Positions 27,852 to 37,178 are shown, counted from the stretch's first letter. The stretch is DNA of 64,000 nt from an uncultured Aquimarina sp. (GCA_947496705.1 CANMDW010000003.1:343622-407621), one strand, 5' to 3'. Made by a program: numbers and translations. The notes: generated by a model not told the origin, from the letters alone.

Positions 27852-28163
27852 TTATCTAAAATTAAGGAATAGATCTTTAAATGCTATCCCAATTCTCAAA
27901 TTGTTTACACTCTGTGTATAATCAACCAGATCTTCGGCATACCCCACATAATATTGCAGGTAGATGTAATGATTACTGTTTTTTGAGATCTTAAAACTAG
28001 CTCTTAGTTGTACACTTCCCCGCCAATCTGATGTAAATGCTTTTCTGCATTCACCTTCCAGAATCAAATGTTTTAAAGGTTTCCAGGCTATTCCCAGTTC
28101 ATTATACCCACGATACTCTGTAATATCAGGGTTTCCTCTTTTACTTCCAATCGAAATCCATCC
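27852..28163 (-). pseudogene. pldA: C-terminal fragment of outer-membrane phospholipase A1 (PldA)
   Basis: The frame runs about 103 codons from just after a stop at 28164 to TAA at 27852, with no ATG. Its translation shows the last strands of OMPLA: NPDITEYRGYNELGI, then YLQYYVGYAEDLVDYTQSVN and RIGIAF, matching the family's GYGESLIDYN closing region. The catalytic His-Ser-Asn part lies upstream in the family and is missing. It is cut off 26 bp from the symporter gene, so a deletion joined the two. This is a decayed gene and should have no phospholipase activity. Confidence 0.75.
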
Positions 28164-28189
28164 TTAAACTACTATTTTTGGGGGTTGAT

Positions 28190-29770
28190 TTATGAAAAAT
28201 AAATATAGATCCCTATTACGATAATACATATAGAAGCTCCCACGATCTTTACACTTTTCCAGGGTGTGATATCCACTTCTTTGGTGTATTGCTGCTCGTA
28301 TGCAACTTCTCTGGGATAGAGTTTCCCTATAATTAACATTACTGCAATATTGAGTACAAAAAGAATCGCCATGACATGTAAAAAGTGTGGGAATTGATCT
28401 TTCATTATGGTACTATCCAGAACCACATAGATCAAATATAATACTGCTCCAGAAATAATGGCAATCTTTGCTGCAATTGCCGGAACGCGTTTTGTTAAAT
28501 ATCCTACCACAATAATCGTAAGAATCGGGATACTATAACAGCCATTCACTTGCTGCAGGTATCCAAATAGTCCATCGGGAGCATTGGCAATAAACGGTGC
28601 AATAAACATCGCCAAAAGTGCTAAAACCACACCAAATAACTTCCCTGCCTTTACCACTTGCCGTTCTGACGCTTCTTTATTGAAGTATTCTTTATAAATA
28701 TCGATTCCGAATAAAGTAACCGAGCTATTTAATGCACTATTAAACGAACTTAATATCGCACCAAAAAGTACGGCGGCAAAAAAGCCTACCAGCGACAAGG
28801 GTAATACTTTGCTTACCAGGGTCGGATATGCCTCATCTGCATTGGTTAATGTATCACCAAACATATGAAATGCGATTACCCCGGGAAGCACAACAATCAG
28901 TGGTCCTAAAATTTTGATAAAAGATGCCAATAACAATCCTTTTTGACCTTCTTTCAGGTTTTTTGCTCCCAGTGCTCTCTGTATGATCGCCTGATTGGTT
29001 CCCCAATAGAACAATTGCACCAGCATCATTCCTGTAAAAATTGTTGCAAATGGCACTGAAGCCTCACTGGTACCCATAGAATTAAATTTTTCGGGATTAT
29101 CTTTAAATAATGTGGTTAATCCGTCTCCGATACTTCCATCTCCTATTTCGAGTAATCCAAAAACGGGGATCATGACCCCTCCTATCAACAACCCAACTGC
29201 ATTGATCGTATCTGAAACTGCTACAGCTTTCAACCCACCAAAAATCGCATAGATAGATCCCACGATTCCGATACCAAAAACACAGATCCAGATCGATGCG
29301 CCTTTTGATACTCCCAAGAGCTCTGGGATATCAAACATTGTACTAATGGCCAATGAACCAGAATACAAAACAATAGGCAGAAACACCACTACATAACCGG
29401 TAAGGAACAATCCCGAAGTAATCGCTTTGGTAGTAGTATCATAGCGTCGTTCTAAAAACTGTGGAACAGTAGTAATCCCTCCTTTTAGATATCTGGGCAA
29501 CAAAAACACCGCAGTAATCACCATGGCAATAGCGGCAAGGGTTTCCCAAGCCATTACCAAAATACCTTCTGTAAAAGCCTGACCGTTTAATCCTACGATC
29601 TGTTCTGTTGAAAGATTGGTTAGCAATAAAGAACCTGCAATTACAACACCGGTAAGACTCCTGCCCCCCAGAAAATATCCGTCTGAAGTGTTTTCGTCTG
29701 TTTTTAATGTAGCGATGTATGAAATTACCCCAACAAGTAAGGTGAAACCTAAAAAGGAAAGTATGCCCAT
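28190..29770 (-). CDS. Sodium:solute symporter (SSS/SLC5 family)
   Basis: 526 residues with about 14 membrane helices, matching family size. Signatures are GYFLGGRSLTGVVIAGSLLLTNLS in helix 1-2 (LTNLSTEQ as in sugar-type SSS members), YAIFGGLKAVAVSDTINAV and AAVLFGAILSSFNSALNSS with the Na2-site serines. It should bring in a sugar, sugar acid or similar solute with sodium. The STEQ motif after helix 1 favours the sugar-transporting branch, but the substrate is not certain. Its start is the only ATG near the first helix. Confidence 0.9.
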   Translation of the reverse strand: MGILSFLGFTLLVGVISYIATLKTDENTSDGYFLGGRSLTGVVIAGSLLLTNLSTEQIVGLNGQAFTEGILVMAWETLAAIAMVITAVFLLPRYLKGGITTVPQFLERRYDTTTKAITSGLFLTGYVVVFLPIVLYSGSLAISTMFDIPELLGVSKGASIWICVFGIGIVGSIYAIFGGLKAVAVSDTINAVGLLIGGVMIPVFGLLEIGDGSIGDGLTTLFKDNPEKFNSMGTSEASVPFATIFTGMMLVQLFYWGTNQAIIQRALGAKNLKEGQKGLLLASFIKILGPLIVVLPGVIAFHMFGDTLTNADEAYPTLVSKVLPLSLVGFFAAVLFGAILSSFNSALNSSVTLFGIDIYKEYFNKEASERQVVKAGKLFGVVLALLAMFIAPFIANAPDGLFGYLQQVNGCYSIPILTIIVVGYLTKRVPAIAAKIAIISGAVLYLIYVVLDSTIMKDQFPHFLHVMAILFVLNIAVMLIIGKLYPREVAYEQQYTKEVDITPWKSVKIVGASICIIVIGIYIYFS

Positions 29771-30038
29771 AATTTGTGTTTTTTAACGGCTAAATATATA
29801 GGAATTATTTTAATTAGCTGTATTTGCTACTGATGCTGAGCTCTTTCAAAATCAGAATATCACAAAATGACTTTCTTTAGTTAACATATCATTTCAAAAA
29901 AAGTATTAAAAACTATGTTTTAACAAGAAATTCATAACAATTCGTGTTGTTGAATAAAAATCCATCATTTCTATCACCCAATTATAATAAGTAGAGAAGT
30001 TTCTGGTTAATCATTATGTAACAAACAAACTCAACAAC

Positions 30039-30167
30039 ATGAAAATCAGGAAATCAATTCCAGTGATATCTGCCAGGGTAATCATGGGGACATGTTCAGA
30101 AAATGAACCCATCTCAGAACGAGAATCACTTCGACCCGCGACTGCTACATTTGGCGGGGCTTCATAA
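30039..30167 (+). CDS. Small putative lipoprotein, 42 residues
   Basis: The frame ATG (30039) to TAA (30167) encodes a basic start (MKIRKS), a short hydrophobic stretch and MGTC, which resembles a lipobox, then an acidic, Ser-rich tail. A strong intrinsic terminator at 30221 supports a real short transcription unit. The hydrophobic core is interrupted by an Arg, so it may be a degraded copy. Confidence 0.4.
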   Translation: MKIRKSIPVISARVIMGTCSENEPISERESLRPATATFGGAS

Positions 30168-30220
30168 TATTTATAAGAAAACTACCCAGAATCTTGATCT
30201 ATACTTATGTATTTGTTAGA

Positions 30221-30252
30221 CCTCAGATAGTTATGCTATCTGAGGTTTTTTT
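30221..30252 (+). terminator. Intrinsic terminator
   Basis: A 10-bp perfect stem (CCTCAGATAG/CTATCTGAGG) with a five-base loop is followed by seven T. It is 54 nt after the stop of the 42-residue frame and ahead of the next lipoprotein gene. Confidence 0.85.
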
Positions 30253-30386
30253 GTTTGTAGTGTTCGGTTTACTTAAGCCTGAAGGTGTTATACATAAAGA
30301 TCCTAATAGTTATAGGAACAACTTCTATTTTGAAATTGAGTTTCAGTAATAAATACCTTATTTTTGAGTCCTTATTCATAAAAGCA

Positions 30387-30929
30387 ATGATCTACTTATC
30401 TCGTCTTCTTTTTATAGGAATCCTACTGATTTCCTTTGGATGCAAAAAGGAAAATAATACTGGCCTCCCGGAAGAAACACAAATACAACAGCTTGATAGC
30501 TTATCTGAAGAAAAAACACTGTTAGAACTTTTAAAACTTTCTGCAGAAGCCGAAAAAGACCTTGAAAGCTTTGAAGATTTTCAAAATTTCAGAAATATTA
30601 TTGTCTCTATGCATAACGCCAATCCTTTTTATGTGAAAAAATATGCAGATAGCGCCGATGTGCTGCTCCAAACCTTTGAAGAAAACCTTTCGGAAGATTT
30701 AAATGTAAATACGATTAATTCCCGTATCACAGTATTATCGACCGAGTTGGGGCTATTAAAAGAAATATCTGCTAAGAAAACCCCAGATGCCAAAGCAATT
30801 ATGGACTACAATACAAAATTGATGACAGCTTATAATAGTTTGATTATTCAGTTGAATGAATTATCACTTGCCATCCCGGAAAATATTGAAAAAGAACTTT
30901 TAAAAGAATTAGAAAACACTGAAGAATAA
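30387..30929 (+). CDS. Helical lipoprotein of unknown function
   Basis: 180 residues from the ATG at 30387, which gives a lipoprotein signal ILLISFGC (C19). A longer frame from 30285 would put 34 extra residues before it and is rejected. The mature protein is acidic and helical (EKTLLELLKLSAEAEKDLESF, TELGLLKEIS), with coiled-coil character. No family is assigned. It is 16 nt ahead of the NTF2-like gene. Confidence 0.65.
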   Translation: MIYLSRLLFIGILLISFGCKKENNTGLPEETQIQQLDSLSEEKTLLELLKLSAEAEKDLESFEDFQNFRNIIVSMHNANPFYVKKYADSADVLLQTFEENLSEDLNVNTINSRITVLSTELGLLKEISAKKTPDAKAIMDYNTKLMTAYNSLIIQLNELSLAIPENIEKELLKELENTEE

Positions 30930-30945
30930 CCCTAAAAAAATTAGC

Positions 30946-31440
30946 ATGCATAAAATCATCTTCTCCTCTCTGTTGTTATTAAACAGCCTTTGTTTTGCAC
31001 AACAAAACACCGAAATCAATGATGTATTGGAAAAATGGCACAAGGCGGCAGCCGATGCAAATTTTGAAGCCTATTTTGGGCTCATGACCGAGGATGCCAT
31101 ATTTATTGGAACCGACCCAACAGAAAACTGGGCGTATCCTGATTTTAAAGCATTCGCCAAGCCCTATTTTGATAAGGGAAAGGCATGGAGTTTTTCTACA
31201 CTGGAAAGAAATATTTTTTCAGAAAATAAAGCAAATACTGCATGGTTTGATGAATTACTGGATACGCAAATGGGTATTTGCCGTGGCAGTGGGGTATTGC
31301 AAAAAATTTCTGGTAGTTGGAAAATAAAGCACTATGTGCTCTCTATTGCTATCCCCAATGAAAATGTAAAAGAAATTACTGCATTAAAAAGCACGTTTGA
31401 TACCGATTTGATGAAAAAGTTAAGGTCGGGCAAAGACTAG
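30946..31440 (+). CDS. Exported nuclear transport factor 2-like (SnoaL/DUF4440-type) protein
   Basis: 164 residues. A signal peptide ends at LCFA-QQN. The cone-shaped NTF2 fold is indicated by VLEKWHKAAADANFEAYFGLM, MTEDAIFIGTDP, the KAWSFSTLERNIF strand and a final ISGSWKIKHYVLSI strand, which is the usual layout of SnoaL_3/DUF4440 proteins. The activity is unknown. The stop codon TAG lies inside the left arm of the inverted repeat at 31437. Confidence 0.8.
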   Translation: MHKIIFSSLLLLNSLCFAQQNTEINDVLEKWHKAAADANFEAYFGLMTEDAIFIGTDPTENWAYPDFKAFAKPYFDKGKAWSFSTLERNIFSENKANTAWFDELLDTQMGICRGSGVLQKISGSWKIKHYVLSIAIPNENVKEITALKSTFDTDLMKKLRSGKD

Positions 31441-31550
31441 TGTTAAGTCAAAACTGAAATGACATATAAGACAATCGTGGATTTTTTGCCTAAGCCTGCC
31501 GCAAAAGATGCATTGGATAATGCGTAGGTTTTGGCTTGACTTAACACTAG
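31437..31550. repeat. MITE-like element or bidirectional terminator with 15-bp terminal inverted repeats
   Basis: CTAGTGTTAAGTCAA at 31437-31451 is repeated perfectly inverted at 31536-31550, spanning 114 bp. The stop codon of the plus-strand NTF2-like gene (31438-31440) and of the minus-strand HAD gene (31547-31549) both lie inside the arms. The interior carries no gene and no run of T near either arm. No target-site duplication is evident. Confidence 0.7.
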
Positions 31551-32227
31551 CCCAACGTTTTTCTGAATTCTTCCAGGTTTACAAAACAGGCTTTGGCTCC
31601 CAGTTCTAAAAATCTTTTTTTGTTTTTCTCTCCGATTCCTATAAAATCCAATGATAGGTTTTGAGCAGTTTTCCAATCCCAGATTCCATCACCTACAGAG
31701 ATCACCTCATCAAACTGCTCTTTGTTATAAAAAGCTTTTGCTCTTTCTATGGCATCAAGCACAAAACCTTCTCTTGCTTCGTGCGTTTTTGAAGTGGCCA
31801 ATAAAAGTTCATCATACCATATAGTACATTGATCAAGTTTGACCATAGCAGGCTTTGGTAAAGATCCAGTGGCAAAACAAAACGGAACCTCATTTTCTCT
31901 AAAAAAATGGATGAGTGCTTTGGCTCCTTCAATTTCTTTTATCGGATCCAATTTACTCATTTGATGCACCAGATCTGTCTCAAAATCATGAAGCAGTTCA
32001 TTAGGAAGGATTTTTCCAAAATTACGCTCATAGTTATATCGCAACGCATAACGATCTGTGTGGTGTTTGTAATTAATATAGTCTGTATCTATATCTGAAA
32101 TCCCCAATGTCAATAATGCTTTTGTAACCGAAATTAAGTATGTGGCGACACTATTTGTGAGTGTTCCATCGATATCGAATATGAATAGTTTATTTTTCAG
32201 AATACAGATTTTATAGATGCTAGCCAA
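31547..32227 (-). CDS. HAD-superfamily hydrolase (phosphatase-like)
   Basis: 226 residues. Motif I is FDIDGTLTN (nucleophile D18, D20), followed by a helical cap, motif II FATGS, and motif IV GDGIWDW with the magnesium-binding acids. It is typical of phosphoglycolate phosphatase-like small-molecule phosphatases. The frame contains no ATG before motif I: an in-frame stop at 32231-32233 leaves TTG at 32227 as the best start, or a few codons of the original 5' end have been lost. The 3' end supplies its stop from the inverted repeat at 31550. Confidence 0.8.
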   Translation of the reverse strand: MASIYKICILKNKLFIFDIDGTLTNSVATYLISVTKALLTLGISDIDTDYINYKHHTDRYALRYNYERNFGKILPNELLHDFETDLVHQMSKLDPIKEIEGAKALIHFFRENEVPFCFATGSLPKPAMVKLDQCTIWYDELLLATSKTHEAREGFVLDAIERAKAFYNKEQFDEVISVGDGIWDWKTAQNLSLDFIGIGEKNKKRFLELGAKACFVNLEEFRKTLG

Positions 32228-32310
32228 AGTCTATACTATAGACGAAGAGCTGTAATGATAGTCCAAAACCAAAACTTTAAGATATACCTCCCTGAAGAAT
32301 TCATTTTTCA

Positions 32311-34719
32311 TTAAAGCGAATATTTTAAGGAAACAATAAAGTTTCTTCCAGCTGCAGCGATACCAGACGAATACGGTCGATAGCGTTGATCGGTAATATT
32401 TTCTACCGATAATATCCCCTGTAACTGCTTGGTGACTTGATATTGTGTTCTTAAATTAAGGGTATACCAATTTGGAGCATATGGATTTCCGTTTTCGTCT
32501 TTGGCATATAAAAAATCATTATTTAGTTGAGAAGGTGCCAAATCTTCAAAATCAAACTGACCGTTATATACTGCAAATGCATCGAGGGTCCATTTCTCTT
32601 TAGAAAATGTTAAGCGGGTATTTCCAAATTGTGGTGAGACATGCCTTGACGGGGTGGTAGCACCATCATCCAGTTCTTCCTCTCCTCCTACAAAAGTATA
32701 TTGAGATGCAAGTTTGAAATATTTGAAAAACTCATAACGGATTCCGGCCTCAAAACCATACACTCTTGCTCTTGCTGCATTTTGTATTGCCTGTACATTG
32801 CTCAATTCGCCTCCAAAATCAATTTGGGTTTCTCCATTAAGATTAAAATCTCTGCGCACCAGTGCATTATCCAAATAGGTATAATATGTGGCTACATCCA
32901 ATGTAAAATTCTTGCCCAGGGTTGCAGTAAGTCCAAGTTCTCCATTATATGCATATTCTGGTTTCAGATCTGGATTTGGAACCACTACCGAACCAGGTTC
33001 GGAATCAAAAATTTTACCTACATCATCGATATTTGGTGCTCTAAAAGCGGTAGAGAAATTTAGTTTCCATTGTAAAACATTGTTAGGTAACCAACTCAAG
33101 CCTGCGGTTCCTGTAACGGCATCGGTATCGAGGTTTGCTTCGGTGAAAGGAAAATCAAAAAACTCATCATCAAATTCTGAATAGAGGATAATCCTGTTAT
33201 ATCGCAACCCTCCTTGAAACCTTAATTTCTCACTAAATTTATTCTTAATACTTGCATACGCTGCTATAGATTGCCAGGTAGATCCATCTGGATATCTTGA
33301 GGGTGCTTTTGTTATCCCGCCGGTTTCGATATTACGCTCAGATCCTTTAGAGAATACATTATTCAAAATATATTCAAACCCGTAGTACAATGATGTTTTT
33401 TTATTATATTTTTTTTCAAAATCCAGATTCAAAGAATAGACATCTACCTGTTCCTGGGTTCTGGCCAATGTTGTGCTTCCAAAATCACGATCATTTCTGC
33501 TTTCTTCAAAATATTGATATGCTGCCGTAATTTTCATTTTATCATAAAGACTACTTTGCGATTTTTGAAATACCTGAAGATTTCCCATAAACCATCGTTG
33601 CGGGCCGTAAAACCATTCTGCCGACCTGAGATTGTCATTTCTGTGTCTTATCAATCGGTCATAACGAGGATAGTCTGAAGTGCTCGTGTAGATAAGCCCC
33701 ACATTAAAATCCCATGTTTCGTTGGGTATAAAATGCACTTTCTGCAAAAAGTTAACCTGGTCATATCCTGTAAAAACCTGCTTCTCAGGATCTTCATTTT
33801 GCCGCACAACATCTTCTCCACTTATGGTTTCCACATATTCGTTGCGCAGATACTCATCGGGACCGTGACTCCCCATCTTTAAATCATCAAAATCAGTATA
33901 ACTTACACTGGTTAAAAACGCCCATTTTTCGAAACCTATATTGAAATCTACATGGCCTGTTTTCTCATTACTGGCACTGGCATATCTGGCCAAAGCATTA
34001 CCACTTACTCTATTCTTACCGGTGATAGCAAATTTAGGTTGCATGGTATAAAAATTCATCACTCCTCCTATAGCATCACTGCCATATACCACAGATCCCG
34101 GTCCAAGTATTATTTCGGTCCTATCCACGATAAAAGGATCTACCGATAGTACGTTTTGCACATTTCCCCCCCTGAAAATTGCCGTATTCATACGCACACC
34201 ATCAACAGCCAGTAATAACCTGTTTGTAGAAAAACCACGAATGATAGGGCTTCCTCCTCCCAACTGGCTTTTTTGAATGAATACCTGGCCACTACTTTGC
34301 AACAAATCTGCAGAAGTCTGGGGGGTAGCGAGTGCAATATCTTCTGAGGTTATACTTACTATTTTCTGCGAAACATCTTTCTTATCCTGTTCCCATTTGG
34401 AAACTGAGATCACCACCTCAGAAAGTTGATTTTCACCTGCCTGGAGGTATACTTTATTTCCTGAACGTAGTATTGCAGATTTGTGTATACTAAATGGAGC
34501 ATGAGAAATATGTGTAAAATACAGTATTTCTTTATCTGAGAAGATGGTGATATCTGCTACCCCGTCAAAATCGGTTAGTGCGCTTTTTGACTTCTCCCGA
34601 TTATAAATCTCCACATTGGGAACCGAAGCATTTGAAGATGAACTTAAAACAGTTATCTTTTGAGCATTCGCCAATGAAATACAAAGAAAAAGCAATATAA
34701 CAGATGTAAATAAACGCAT
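32311..34719 (-). CDS. TonB-dependent receptor with carboxypeptidase-like domain (heme/siderophore type)
   Basis: 802 residues. Signal peptide to NA-QKI; a short carboxypeptidase-regulatory-like domain (about 20-100, VPNVEIYNREKSKSALTDFDG); a plug domain (about 115-225) with IIRGFSTNRLLLAVDGVRMN and VYGSDAIGGVMNFYT; and a 22-stranded barrel ending in aromatic IVSLKYSL. The plug resembles hemoglobin/heme receptors such as HmuR, but ligand identity is an inference. It begins four bases after the recO stop codon and should be cotranscribed with recO. Confidence 0.9.
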   Translation of the reverse strand: MRLFTSVILLFLCISLANAQKITVLSSSSNASVPNVEIYNREKSKSALTDFDGVADITIFSDKEILYFTHISHAPFSIHKSAILRSGNKVYLQAGENQLSEVVISVSKWEQDKKDVSQKIVSITSEDIALATPQTSADLLQSSGQVFIQKSQLGGGSPIIRGFSTNRLLLAVDGVRMNTAIFRGGNVQNVLSVDPFIVDRTEIILGPGSVVYGSDAIGGVMNFYTMQPKFAITGKNRVSGNALARYASASNEKTGHVDFNIGFEKWAFLTSVSYTDFDDLKMGSHGPDEYLRNEYVETISGEDVVRQNEDPEKQVFTGYDQVNFLQKVHFIPNETWDFNVGLIYTSTSDYPRYDRLIRHRNDNLRSAEWFYGPQRWFMGNLQVFQKSQSSLYDKMKITAAYQYFEESRNDRDFGSTTLARTQEQVDVYSLNLDFEKKYNKKTSLYYGFEYILNNVFSKGSERNIETGGITKAPSRYPDGSTWQSIAAYASIKNKFSEKLRFQGGLRYNRIILYSEFDDEFFDFPFTEANLDTDAVTGTAGLSWLPNNVLQWKLNFSTAFRAPNIDDVGKIFDSEPGSVVVPNPDLKPEYAYNGELGLTATLGKNFTLDVATYYTYLDNALVRRDFNLNGETQIDFGGELSNVQAIQNAARARVYGFEAGIRYEFFKYFKLASQYTFVGGEEELDDGATTPSRHVSPQFGNTRLTFSKEKWTLDAFAVYNGQFDFEDLAPSQLNNDFLYAKDENGNPYAPNWYTLNLRTQYQVTKQLQGILSVENITDQRYRPYSSGIAAAGRNFIVSLKYSL

Positions 34720-34723
34720 TACT

Positions 34724-35443
34724 CTAATTAAAAATTTCGTTTAAAACCGAGAGTGATTTTGGTTTTTTAAAGCCGTGCAAATGTAGCTCAAAATATACTA
34801 ATAACATAGTAAGAATACTACTTCGTAAAGGCTTTGATAGTTTGATATTCATACTGTCCTCAAATGTTGTGCCTAAAAACTGTTTGAATCGTAATATATG
34901 TGCTCCTTTAACACAATATATTGTAGTTTCTGTCGACTGAAAAACACCATCCTGCATATTAAAATATTCAGATTCGGTATGTGATATATCTGGATAAAAC
35001 CCTAAGTATTGGGTGAGTTTTATTAAAAATGTAATATGAAAATTCCCGATATTGTTATGTGAATCCAGCCAGAGCAAGGCAGTTTCGAGGTATTCGAAGA
35101 GATCTATATTGGTTTCTTCTTCGCGGATTGAATTTTTTAATATATCTGAAATAAAAAAAACCAAGGCGCTTTTCACAAAATCTGTATGTAAGGTAGTATA
35201 TGGAGTTGATACCCTGGCTTCTTTAATTCGTTCTAAAGTCCCTTTATTTTTGTGTGAGGCTTCTATTTCTAAAAGCATGAGGGGCTGAAAGAGCGAAGAG
35301 CGGATTTTTCCTTTTTTTGATTTAAGCACTCCTTTTTGCATGTATGTCTGCAATCCACTGGTTTTGGTAAAGAGTGTTACAATTAAATCTGCTTCACCAT
35401 ATCGTAAAGAATGCAAAACTATAGCCGAAGATTTGATCATCAT
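34724..35443 (-). CDS. recO: DNA repair protein RecO
   Basis: 239 residues, the usual length for RecO. The N-terminal OB-fold contains AIVLHSLRYGEADLIVTLFT and a basic YMQKGVLKSKKGKIRSSLF segment; the helical C-terminal part has FEYLETALLWLDS and FLIKLTQYLGFYPD. RecO acts with RecR to load RecA on SSB-coated single-stranded DNA. The Cys4 zinc site seen in some RecO proteins is absent, as in other Bacteroidota. Either of two adjacent ATGs (35443, 35440) could be the start. Confidence 0.92.
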   Translation of the reverse strand: MMIKSSAIVLHSLRYGEADLIVTLFTKTSGLQTYMQKGVLKSKKGKIRSSLFQPLMLLEIEASHKNKGTLERIKEARVSTPYTTLHTDFVKSALVFFISDILKNSIREEETNIDLFEYLETALLWLDSHNNIGNFHITFLIKLTQYLGFYPDISHTESEYFNMQDGVFQSTETTIYCVKGAHILRFKQFLGTTFEDSMNIKLSKPLRSSILTMLLVYFELHLHGFKKPKSLSVLNEIFN

Positions 35444-35518
35444 TGTAAAGCGAAAATAACCAAAAAAAACGTTCTAATTTTTCAATACTATAGCGAACTC
35501 ATCTCGAGTAGTTTTAAG

Positions 35519-35539
35519 TAGTGTCTGGTCGGAAAAATA
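35519..35539 (+). repeat. Left copy of a 21-bp inverted repeat
   Basis: TAGTGTCTGGTCGGAAAAATA matches the reverse complement of 37161-37181 at 18 of 21 positions. The two copies bracket the TPR gene, the palindromic intergenic region and the DUF4136 gene. Confidence 0.5.
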
Positions 35540-35542
35540 GTG

Positions 35543-36037
35543 CTACAGTAATTCTTTTTTCATCTTACATCTGTCCAGAGAATCTTTGGCCCGTGTGAGT
35601 GTGTTTTTATCAAGTGTATTTAAAGCACATTTTTTATAATACTCAATAGCATCGTCCAACTTACCTTGCTGCTCGTACATAATGGCATATTCATTATATA
35701 TAGTAGATTTGGTAATGCCGGGAATATTCATTGCCGTATCCAATAGCTCTTTGAGTGCATCCCACTTACCCAGTGTAGAGAGTAAAATAGCATAATTGTA
35801 ATACACACTAGGATACATCGGGCTTTTTTCCAGGCATAATTTATATAATGTTTCCCCTTTATCATATTCTTTAAACTTCACTTCATACAAATATCCCAAA
35901 TGATTATACGCTTTTCCAAAATTGGAATCTATATCGATAATCTTTTCTAATTTATTGGTTGCTTCATCATAAAGGCCGCTCTTAATATCATCATTTGCTC
36001 GATGCAGCATTTCTTCAAGCTTGGTAAGGTGATCCAT
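35543..36037 (-). CDS. TPR-repeat protein
   Basis: 164 residues without a signal peptide. Three to four TPR units are visible: ANDDIKSGLYDEATNKLEKI, GKAYNHLGYLYEVKFKEYDK, PSVYYNYAILLSTLGKWDAL and IYNEYAIMYEQQGKLDDAIEYYKKC. It is a small cytoplasmic interaction module, partner unknown. It sits inside the interval bounded by the 21-bp inverted repeats. Confidence 0.85.
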   Translation of the reverse strand: MDHLTKLEEMLHRANDDIKSGLYDEATNKLEKIIDIDSNFGKAYNHLGYLYEVKFKEYDKGETLYKLCLEKSPMYPSVYYNYAILLSTLGKWDALKELLDTAMNIPGITKSTIYNEYAIMYEQQGKLDDAIEYYKKCALNTLDKNTLTRAKDSLDRCKMKKELL

Positions 36038-36416
36038 AGTTGTTTATTTTAATTATTTAGAATTTCAGCTGAAAACAGTGATATCATATCTAAGAACTCA
36101 TTTTGAACTTTTTGTTTTTAAGTGAAAAGTTCAAGTAAGTTCTAAATCAAATGTAATTAAAAAAACAGTTTCTTTATCAGTAATGAGGTCTCATATTCTA
36201 TAATAAACATCGTAGATGAGGTATCCAGAAAAAACCTTTATAGGATCTACGACAAATTTTCTCTCCCGAACTGAATGTTTGCGTGAGATCTACCTGACCG
36301 GATCTACCCTGACTGGAAGGCAAGGCAGGTAGCCCAACCCCATCCGGGTCACGTCCAGAAAATTAAAAAAGGGAAAATTGTCATACCCCCACTTTTCTAT
36401 TTGGATGAGAAAGCCG
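36038..36416. other. Intergenic region with palindromic repeats
   Basis: No gene. An imperfect inverted repeat with 19-20 bp arms (AGAACT...TTGAACTTTT against AAAAGTTCAA...AGTTCT) covers about 36093-36146. A GC-rich patch at 36283-36330 contains two near copies of GATCTACC-CTGAC and GGCAAGGCAGG, related to the REP-like units at 26941. Confidence 0.55.
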
Positions 36417-36944
36417 TTATTTTTTTCTTTTTGGCGGGTATTTGACCAGGGATTTTTCTATAATTCTATAAAAGAAATCGGTCTTTGTATTGGGCGAGGC
36501 ATTTGGGTTAAACTGTTTTTGGGCAATCGCCTGCCATACCAGTTCATCTCTTTTTACATCCACAAAATCTGTCGTAAGTTCCAGATAGGTTTGTGGCCCG
36601 CCAATAGGAATTGCACCTCCGATACCAATATTAACTCCTCTGCCACCACTTCCCACTCCTACACCTACACTATTTCGGGAAGGCTCTTTGGCAGTTGCCG
36701 ATTTAAAATTAATGTAAATATCTGGTGTTTCAGACCTGATAAACCCTCTGGCTTGCATCGCAGCCTCTGTAACCTCCAGTAATCGTTTTAGATCCAGATC
36801 ATTGAGTCCAGACTCCATTTCGGGATAAAAATCATAGGTCTTATAGATCGAAAAATCCTGTTGCTCATCATAATCATGAACTACATTGGTAACACCACAT
36901 GAGGCTAATACTACCATAAAAAACAAAAGAATTATTTGCTTCAT
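36417..36944 (-). CDS. DUF4136 lipoprotein
   Basis: 175 residues from the ATG at 36944, which gives a lipobox LASC (C16); a longer frame from 36977 adds an unneeded 11-residue leader. The family pattern includes YDEQQDFSIYKTYDFYP near the N-terminus, AMQARGFIRSETPDIYINF, a Gly-rich GVGVGSGGRGVNIGIGG loop and ELVWQAIAQK. DUF4136 proteins are envelope lipoproteins of unknown activity. It is the second gene in the interval between the 21-bp inverted repeats. Confidence 0.85.
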   Translation of the reverse strand: MKQIILLFFMVVLASCGVTNVVHDYDEQQDFSIYKTYDFYPEMESGLNDLDLKRLLEVTEAAMQARGFIRSETPDIYINFKSATAKEPSRNSVGVGVGSGGRGVNIGIGGAIPIGGPQTYLELTTDFVDVKRDELVWQAIAQKQFNPNASPNTKTDFFYRIIEKSLVKYPPKRKK

Positions 36945-37160
36945 AAGAATGAGTTTTACGATAAAAATACGGAACAAAAATTAAAGCCGATAAGAAAAAT
37001 AACTTACCGGCCTTTAAATTGTATACTTCAAATTATCTATATAGTGTATGGTTGGAAATAGACGATTTTTATAATTTGAATTATTTTGATACAAATGCCT
37101 TAGCATCGGGCGATAAAAAACAAATTAAAATAGCGCAAAAAGAAACAAATTTAATAGTGA

Positions 37161-37178
37161 TATATTTCTGGCCAGACA

